Positions 56,703 to 64,000 of a DNA stretch of 64,000 nt are shown here, piece by piece (positions within the stretch are counted from its first letter, which is position 1; every line of letters begins with the position of its first letter). The stretch lies in contig JAHLWZ010000846.1 of the NCBI GenBank assembly GCA_020536535.1, forward strand, positions 1-64,000. Reading direction: 5' to 3'. This stretch comes from Pelomyxa schiedti. Lineage: Eukaryota; Evosea; Pelobiontida; Pelomyxidae. Under the pieces are notes generated by a model, which made no database searches, had not been told where the DNA came from, and saw nothing but the letters and a program-made list of their open reading frames with translations. Both the position numbers and the translations under genes were made by a program.

Positions 56703-59700
56703 ATGAAGAGGGGCTCCTTCTTCACCCTACGCAAAAGCAAGCCCCTAGCTGCTCTTGGCGGCGACACAACCACCGCCACCAAGCCCAGCGCCGACGGCGC
56801 CTCCTCTTCGTCATCGTCGTCATCATCGTCTTCGTCGTCTCTCGATGGAGCGACACGTCGCCCTGCGTCGTTGCAATCTGCGGTGCCGCTGGGCGGCGAC
56901 GTTGATGGCGGCGACACCTCGTCATCGTCGTCTTCGTCGACGTCGTCGTCCGCGGGTGGCGCGTCGCTCGACGACGGCGGGGCGCCGGACGCGGATCTGC
57001 TGGACTCGATGCCGCCGCCTCCGCCGCCGCCGCGCTTCGTGTGCCTGGCGTGCGGCATGGCGGCGCAGGACTGCAGTTGCAATGACGTGGACAGGACCCT
57101 GCTGCTGAGGGTGTGCGTGCCCGTCGTCATTGGTGACGTCACTGTCACTCAGAAGCAGGTGGAATGCTGTCAGAGGGCTATAAGGAGATACATGGAAAAG
57201 AGTATCTCTCTTACAACATGCTCACCCATTTCGAACAAACACACAAACAACAACCAACCCAACCCAAACCAAAATAAACAAACACAAGCAAAATCAATTG
57301 CACGCTAAAACAAAATTTGCAGAACACAACCAAATTCGCAGAACAAAAGTTGTGCAAGAGATACACACTACAGAGAAAACTTATGTGGGGCTTTTGGAGC
57401 ATCTCATTACTGTAACAATTGAAATACTTTGGGTTTTTGCTTATCTGTTGCGTACAGAATTACTTGGGGCCTTTACGAAAAGCTCAAGATAGTGGCTCAC
57501 AAATTCTTCCCAAAGAAATGATCGAGAAAATTTTCTCCAACATTGAGCATGTATTTGCAGTAAACCAAGTTGTTCAACGTATTGTATTCCCCAGTGGCTA
57601 AAACTTGATTTGCCCAGGAATTGTTGAAGCAACTTACAGTTCGGGTGTCAAGTTGGACAGAAGCCTCCACTGTTGGTGACATTTTTTTGGAGTTGGTATC
57701 AAATTTTGTTCTGTAAGACTTTTTCTTTTCCCTTACTCCCAGATAGGGCCCTTTCCTCAAAATATACACAACTTACTGTGCAAATTACTATTCAGGAATC
57801 ATGCAACTAGCAAGTCTTACCGAGAAATCTACACAGTTTTCCAGCTTTTTAATGGTTTTTTTTAAATTTTCATCTTTGCTTCCTCATGTCCATCGTTAGA
57901 AAGTGGCTAAAACAGGAGGGTCAAACCAATCTCTCCCATCCTTGTTAATTTTACCTGTGCAACGAATTCCAAGATATCAATTGCTATTAAAGGTTCGCAC
58001 TTGTTCTGGTTCTTGTTATTTCTTAAGTATTTGACAGGAACTTCAAAAGTTAACTGACCCGGCACACTCGGACTACGGCAATCTTGCAACAGCCTTAGGG
58101 ACAATAACCGAGGTTGCTCAACACATCAACGAAAACATCCGTGACAAACAACAACTAGAGAAGTTGTTGGCACTGCAGAAACAATTTAGTGGATATTGTC
58201 CTGTAATCTTTCTTGTTCCCCATATTTTATTATTTAGAATTATTCAGCCACTGTTTGGGAGGTGCAGAGCACTAGTTCGAGAAGGACCGCTGATTAAAAT
58301 ATGTAGAAAATCCCCGAAAATGCGGCACTTCTTCTTGTTCACTGATGTTTTGGTAGATACCCTTTTTTAAAAAACAATTCTTCAACTTGCTAACTGAGGG
58401 GGAAAATGCAGATTTATGGGGTCAAGATAGATTCTGTAACCGGAATTACTTACAAATACCACCGAAGTATCTCCCTTCTCCAGGGAAATGTTCGAGCCAT
58501 TAACGATCGCGCTAGTGTGCATTTAAAACGTTGTAAATGAAAGGTTAACATGACTAGAAATTCAGCATGCTTTTGAAATATATGGAAAAGAGAAGTCCTT
58601 TGTTGTCTGTGCTAAAGATGATGAAGAAAAAAGCTCTTGGATAAATGATATAAGCAAGGTGTGCCGAGAAGTAAACGCAGAAGCAAGAGTATCAAAAAGA
58701 TTCAGCAAACTTGGTATATTTCCAAGAAAAATTAATCCAATTAGCTAACTGGATATGACCACAAAGACTCGACTAACGTACTTCCAATAGGCCAACCGGA
58801 AGAGGAAGAAGAAGACTCGGTGGTCTCTGCCCCAGTTTGGGTCCCTGATAATGAGTCAGAAAATTGCATGAGATGTAACTTCAAGTTTTCATTTATTCAT
58901 CGTAGAGTACGACATCCACTCCTATTCCTTTAATGACTCATTTTCTTTTTTAAAATTTACATATGCATTACTAGCATCATTGCCGTAGATGCGGTGAGTT
59001 TTAGTCCAGTTCCTCCCCTTGGTAACTTCTATCATAACAGGTAAAGTGGTGTGTGGTGAGTGCACACGAAACAAGTACTTGCTCGAGAACGTCAACGAAT
59101 ATGCCAGGGTTTGCAAAGTGTGTTTTCAGGAATTAGTTAGCACATGTGGTGCTGAGAGGGGAATTGCCTCAGGAGAACTACCTGAAGGTAAGTGCATATG
59201 ATTTGTGAACCAGGTAAATTAATGCTTACGCAGACCCCTTGGAATGGAAAAAAGAAAATGTCAAAGACTGGATTGGCACAGTACAAGGTGGAATTTTTAA
59301 GAAGTACAAAAATGAGTTTAGAAAGTATGACGGAATGAAGCTATTTGAACTTGATCTGAAAGCCATCCATAAATACATCCCAAATGAGGAGCTTGCAGCA
59401 TCATTCTTCTACGAAATCAAGAAATTGAAGCAACAAACTAATGACCGAATTGGTCAAAATGCCGAAGCTGCTGCTGCTGGAGAAACGAAGCCTTCTCATT
59501 CGTCTAGCACAATAGGGACGTTGCCTGGAAGCAATCCTACACATTCACGCTCCGTATCATCGTCTTCAGAGGTTTTCCCTCCTCCCCCAAGCCGGGCAGT
59601 TCCTGATGCACCACCATCTCGGCCACCTCCAGTGAGGCCGGAAGATTCAGAAGAATCCTCTTCAGATTCTGGTTTTCTCCTTTAACGGGTTTTCTTTACA

Positions 59701-61198
59701 CTCACTGAATAAAGGAAGTGATACAGAAACCTCAGAGTCAAGTTCCGATGAAGAAGCTATTGATTCAGCCTCAGGTTTTTCTGGTTTGTCTCCAACTATC
59801 CTCCAAGTCATAATGTGCTAAATCAGGTTCACACAACCGCACTCCCAGTACTTCTATTCCGAGCAGAGAAGTAGCAACGCCCCTGCCCAACACTCCAGCA
59901 CCTGAGGTGTCAGCTCCAACGACTCCCCTTCCATCTGCCAATAAACCTGATGCATCACCTTCCATGTCTAAACCACCCCCACCTCCACCTCCCACAGCAC
60001 CTAAACCACAAAAACCAGCTCCCCCCACTGCCGCAAAGCCTATATTACGGACTCAAAAAAATGCAACTGGAAGCTTACAGCCCTCTGGCAGCTCACCATC
60101 CTTGATGGGTTCATCTTCTCCAAACTCTACTTTCACACGTACCAATTCTGGAACAGCATTGCATTCCAGTGAACCAAAAACCCATGCTAGTCTCAATATG
60201 TCTGTAACTCTCTCGCAACTCCCACCAGCCCCCCACACTGCCGCTCCCCGGCCCCCTCCCCAAACGGATACCTCCCCTCTTCCAAGTTCCACTGAAACCA
60301 ATCCGTTTCTCGAAACTGCCCATTTGCCAGCGGAGTCATCTAACCCTTTTCTGGATGAAAAAGCACCCACACACACTGTCTCGCCCCCACTCGCCACAAT
60401 GGCTCCTCCTTCTCGGACACCACCAACACCAAGCACCCCTGGTTCTCGCAAAAAGCCTCCTCCACCTCCCGTACCTTCTTACTCCCCTCATCCAGATTCT
60501 CCACCCCACCAGCCTCCCCCAGCACCCCCAAAGAAACCTTTACCTCCACATGAAAATCGCACAGTCACAGAGGCCCGTTCACCCAGTCCACCACTAACAC
60601 AACCACCCCCGAAACCACCAGTTGCTCCACCCAAAACAGACAACAACACTGACCAAGCACCAACAAGCTACTCCAACCCCTTCCTGGACAGTGATGATGA
60701 AAACCAAGAGCCACCACAACAAGCATCTTCTCCCTCACCGCAGCCTCCCTCCAAGTCGCACACTCCAGCACCCACTGTGGCAACTTCCCCGCACCCCGAG
60801 CTCCCACAATCTCACCCTGCAGCACCACCCAAGTCACCAGTAGGCCGAAACCCTCCCCCAGCACCACCCACACACACACAGAAAGTCGCTCCCCCTCCCA
60901 ACAAACCCCCAACGCCTCCAACGCCTGCAGCAGAGACTAATCCCTTCCTATCTGATGACAAACCAACTCCGCAAAAGCCCCAACGCCCAGTCCCTCCCGC
61001 CAAGCCACAACACAACAACGAGGTCGGCAAGCCAACCGCCTCTCCTTTCAAGAACGAAGCCCCCGCCGCCGAACCCCTAAATCCATTTTTGGACGACGAA
61101 ACACCAGCTTCAACTTCAACTTCAGCTTCAGCCACCGAATCGTCCTCCAATCCCTTCCTAGACGATGACAACCATGAAGATCCAGTGCAAGCTTCCAC

Positions 61199-61251
<53 letters not shown>

Positions 61252-61939
61252 CACAACCACGCGCAGTTTTCCAACCAAAAGTAAAACCATCAAGCACTCT
61301 CGCTTCTTCAACACCGGCAGCTCCACGCAACACAAACCCGTTCGAGGACGACGACGACGACGAAGGCTCACTACCGACGCCTTCCGTTCCGCTAAAGACC
61401 CCCCTATTTAAATCTGCTAGCAACATCACCACGCCATCACGCACCCCGGTGCCACCACCAAAGACACCCACGTCGGCGTCTACAGCCCATAACTCACAAA
61501 CATCCGGGACGCCACCCCTGAGGTCCTCAGAAAACGCTCTCACAAGCAGCAGCAGCGGCGACTCTGACAGTCTGCACTTCTCTATACCTCCGTTTTGTTC
61601 TAACATCACTAACCAACAGGTTCAACTCCCCAAGCGAAACACAGGCCTCTGCCACCAGGAGGCCGTCCACCGCCTCCGCCCCCAGGCTCAAATCCAGGTA
61701 TCATCACCTTTTTTTTGAGCCCCCTGTTTTGTGTGCCATCACTGATTTCCCATACCTCCAAAAAATAAAACAACAATCTCCTAGTTCTACGATCCAACAC
61801 ACCAAGTGCAGTATGAGTCCCAATCAAACAAACATACAAGTAACAGTAAACTAACAAACATAAGGTACCACCCAGATCTCCGTCTGTAGATCGGGATCGT
61901 CCCAGGGCACCACCACCTCCACCACCCAAAAAAATGTAA
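56703..61939 (+). CDS. RhoGEF (DH-PH) with FYVE and SAM domains and NPF-rich tail
   Basis: Predicted Rho/Cdc42/Rac exchange factor on PI3P endosomes, FGD-like. Order: Ser-run N-terminus; FVCLACGMAAQDCSCND (small Cys cluster); DH domain from RRTKVVQEIHTTEKTYVGLL through NYLGPLRKAQDSGSQILPKE and IEKIFSNIEHVFAVNQELLK; PH domain (CRALVREGPLIKICRKSPKM, RHFFLFTDVLV); FYVE (VWVPDNESENCMRCNFKFSF, RRHHCRRCGKVVCGEC, ARVCKVCFQEL); SAM-like domain (WKKENVKDWIGTVQ, YDGMKLFELD, LAASFFYEIKKLKQ). A ~650-residue Pro-rich tail has seven NPF motifs (NPFLE, NPFLD x4, NPFLS, NPFED) and a Gln run, and ends PRAPPPPPPKKM. NPF followed by acidic residues is the EH-domain ligand of endocytic proteins. A large first exon is followed by many small ones; exon edges around 59700-59830 and 61600-61860 are approximate. 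Confidence 0.88.
61199..61250 (+). repeat. CAA/CAG repeat coding for polyglutamine
   Basis: About 17 Gln codons alternate CAG and CAA within the NPF-rich tail. The alternation suggests interruption-stabilised repeat sequence rather than a pure microsatellite. Confidence 0.85.
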
Positions 61940-62091
61940 TTTTATGACAGCACACCCCTGCGCTGTAAAAAGTGTTGAAGGTGTATTTTTTTGCTTGAAC
62001 AAAATTCTCTCAAATCTCTATTCCCCGGTTCCGTTCGTACAAAAACGAGGAGTTGGTGTATCCAGCATTAAAAAAATAAAATACCGCGGGG

Positions 62092-64000
62092 ATGGGGTGG
62101 CTTGGGTTTGCTGTTGTGTTGTGGATAGGATCTTATGCTGTTTGTTGTATTGGGGCCAGTACCGACAACCCTGTTGCAGATCCAACGGCGGTTGTTGTAC
62201 AGAATGTATGTCGGGACAAACAACTGTCAACGGAGTGACTTTGTTTGCAGAAAGCACGATTCACAGTGCTTACTGATCGAATGATAAGAATGGAGTGGTC
62301 AAGAACGAGCACGTTTGAAGATTCTGCAACCTTTGTCGTTCTTAACAGGCTCACTGTGGTGCCTCAATTTTCACTTTCTCAGACCTCTTCTTACGTCAGT
62401 AAGCAACTGCCTTATTTGACTCTGTACTCACCCATTAATTATAGAAATCTCCACTGAGTACTTGACTCTTACTTATATGGATACGGGTGTGAAATTTTTC
62501 CTTGCGTTGGCCTCCTTGAACCCTCAAACCAGGACACAATGAGTTCAATAGTTCCAACTTACAGATATCTGTCTATGTTGATGGCACACCAGTCATATGG
62601 AACCCTTCTAGTCAAGATACTGGAAATTTACTTGGCACTGTTCGCACACTAGATGATACAGATGGTTTCCTAAATCTTGATTGTGATAAGAACTTGAGGT
62701 CAAGGGAACTATACTGCACTTACGGCATTGTATTATATCTGCTCTGTGATTGCGAAAACAAAGTGGGCTTAGGTTTCACAACTTGGGTGGACACTTTGGG
62801 ATGACACTGATACACCTTTGTTTGACAATAGTGAGTACCAATGGCCCAGAGATAGGGCATCAAGTGATACCATAGATTGGTAGGGCTTTTTAGTTTATTT
62901 GAACAAGAACAAATAATAATAACAAAAGGTATCTCTTTGGATATGGGCACGATTACCGGGGTGCTCTTTATGACTTCACACTGATTTCTGGAAAAATTCC
63001 CCTCCCTCCACGCTTTGCTTTTGGAATATTCTTTTCCAGGTTTGTGGTGTGGGTTTTACATCGTTATAATTTCTTCCTGTGAAAGATATTGGGCTTACAG
63101 TGACTATGATACAAGAGAAATTGTTACTGAATATGAGGTTCACCAAACCCCATTAGATGTAGTTGTTACGGTGAGGTTTTTTTCCTCTTAACGCTTGCGC
63201 TTATTTTTCCCCTCTTTCTAAGGACATGGACTGGTAATACACATTTCTTTAAAAACTGTTCACCATCAAAGGCACATTACCTACTACAAGGAGGCAGATC
63301 AAGGAGTTAAAGATCAGGCGGGTGAGGTATTTTAGGCTCTCTTTTCTTTCTTGTAAATAATTTTCATGTAGACAATCGGCTGGACGGGGTATACTTGGGA
63401 TGATCATTTATTCCCTCATCCTGAACAATTCACTGCATGGTGCAAGCAAAAGGGCCTGAAAAATACACTTAACCTTCACCCTGCTTCTGGGGTACCCTTC
63501 TCTCTGATATTATTCTCTTTTTACTTTGAAAAAGGTTCAGCCTTGGGAAGATAAGTACGAACCAATGGCTACTGCTATGGGAATAGACCCTTCTACACAA
63601 CAGGTTGTAACCAACGTCTCGTTTTTCAAAAGAATGACTCGGTGCTCAGTACGTTCCATTTGATATTGTCAATTCAACCTATTCAAACAATTGGTTGGAC
63701 ATTGTGCTAAAACCTGTGGAAGACCAAGGTTTGAACACATTGGTTTTATATTGTCCCTGAGTATCTGTCTTGTAGGCATCGACTTTTGGTGGCTTGATTG
63801 GCAGCAAGGATGGAATGGTATTATATTCTACTTGGTGCATATCTTAATACAAAATAGGAAATCCCAATCCAACCATAATGCTAAACTATGGTAGTTCTGT
63901 TACCTTTATAAGGATCTCTAATGCTATCGCAGTATTTTTTACCAATTCCCAACGTATTGGCGTTAATAAACGGGGAATGATTCTTCACCGGTTCTAATAG
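62092..64000 (+). CDS. Secreted GH31 glycoside hydrolase (alpha-glucosidase type), 3' end missing
   Basis: Retaining alpha-glycosidase of family GH31, truncated by the window edge. Start MGWLGFAVVLWIGSYAVCCI, a signal peptide. A 48-nt intron then leads to ARFTVLTDRMIRMEWSRTST and FEDSATFVVLNRL, the N-terminal galactose-mutarotase-like fold. Further exons give ISVYVDGTPVIWNPSS, LLGTVRTLDDTDGFL, WPRDRASSDTIDWYLFGYGH, DYRGALYDFTLISGKIPLPP, VVVTDMDWH, IGWTGYTWDDHLFPHPEQF and LKNTLNLHPASGVQPWE. The catalytic nucleophile region is DFWWLDWQQGWNG near 63785-63820. At least ten exons have introns of 40-60 nt. The acid/base residue and C-terminal domains lie beyond 64000. Confidence 0.92.

Noticed and set aside
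1-64000. CRISPR array, operon, tRNA/rRNA genes, transposon
   Set aside because: No regularly spaced direct repeats, no Shine-Dalgarno-led gene chains, no cloverleaf or rRNA stretch that I could recognise, and no transposase, reverse transcriptase or terminal inverted repeats were noticed.

Overview
The window is nuclear DNA from a gene-dense eukaryote, almost certainly free-living and unicellular. Introns are tiny (mostly 42-60 nt, GT..AG, often with a CTAAC/CTAAT-like branch site). Intergenic gaps are 40-370 bp, 5' leaders are A-rich, and proteins carry many low-complexity tracts (polyPro, polyGln, Gly-Met, Lys-Asp). Two RasGAP domains, a DH-PH RhoGEF, alpha-arrestin, synapsin-like and pentameric-channel-like proteins point to the amorphean side of the tree (amoebozoan, apusozoan or unicellular opisthokont), but I cannot name the species. 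Most reading frames are broken by introns, so I built gene models by splicing exons in frame and checking them against family motifs. Stop positions are firm; some internal exon edges are not.

Layout. 1-434: possible partial gene. 630-2686: tyrosine phosphatase. 3055-12350: two type II membrane alkaline phosphatases flanking a polyproline RasGAP (-) and a secreted carboxypeptidase Q-like peptidase. 12437-16007 (-): arrestin-WW-C2 adaptor. 16115-18179: pentameric ligand-gated channel. 18253-22943 (-): a low-complexity protein, an alpha/beta hydrolase and a synapsin homologue. 23081-26313: HAD phosphatase and a VWA protein. 26389-29153 (-): heat shock factor. 29671-30903: ceramide synthase. 30991-33305 (-): BTB/T1-pentapeptide-glutaredoxin-like fusion. 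33657-38540: methyltransferase and proteasome subunit Rpn2. 38915-41618 (-): kinase-like protein. 41967-43737: L-rhamnose isomerase. 43825-46213 (-): TOE1-like nuclease. 46277-48151: intronless splicing factor CDC40/PRP17. 48416-56462: large transmembrane receptor with lectin ectodomain and cytoplasmic RasGAP. 56703-61939: DH-PH-FYVE-SAM protein with NPF motifs. 62092-64000: GH31 glycosidase, cut by the window edge.

There is no operon logic. Genes sit as divergent pairs sharing 60-520 bp promoters and convergent pairs with 40-370 bp between stops. By theme, digestion/secretion (alkaline phosphatases, carboxypeptidase, GH31, rhamnose isomerase) suits a phagotroph or osmotroph. Small-GTPase, trafficking and membrane signalling (two RasGAPs, RhoGEF-FYVE, arrestin, channel, synapsin-like protein) form the second theme. 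The most novel content is the lectin-RasGAP receptor, the channel and synapsin homologues 5 kb apart, and two unusual domain fusions.
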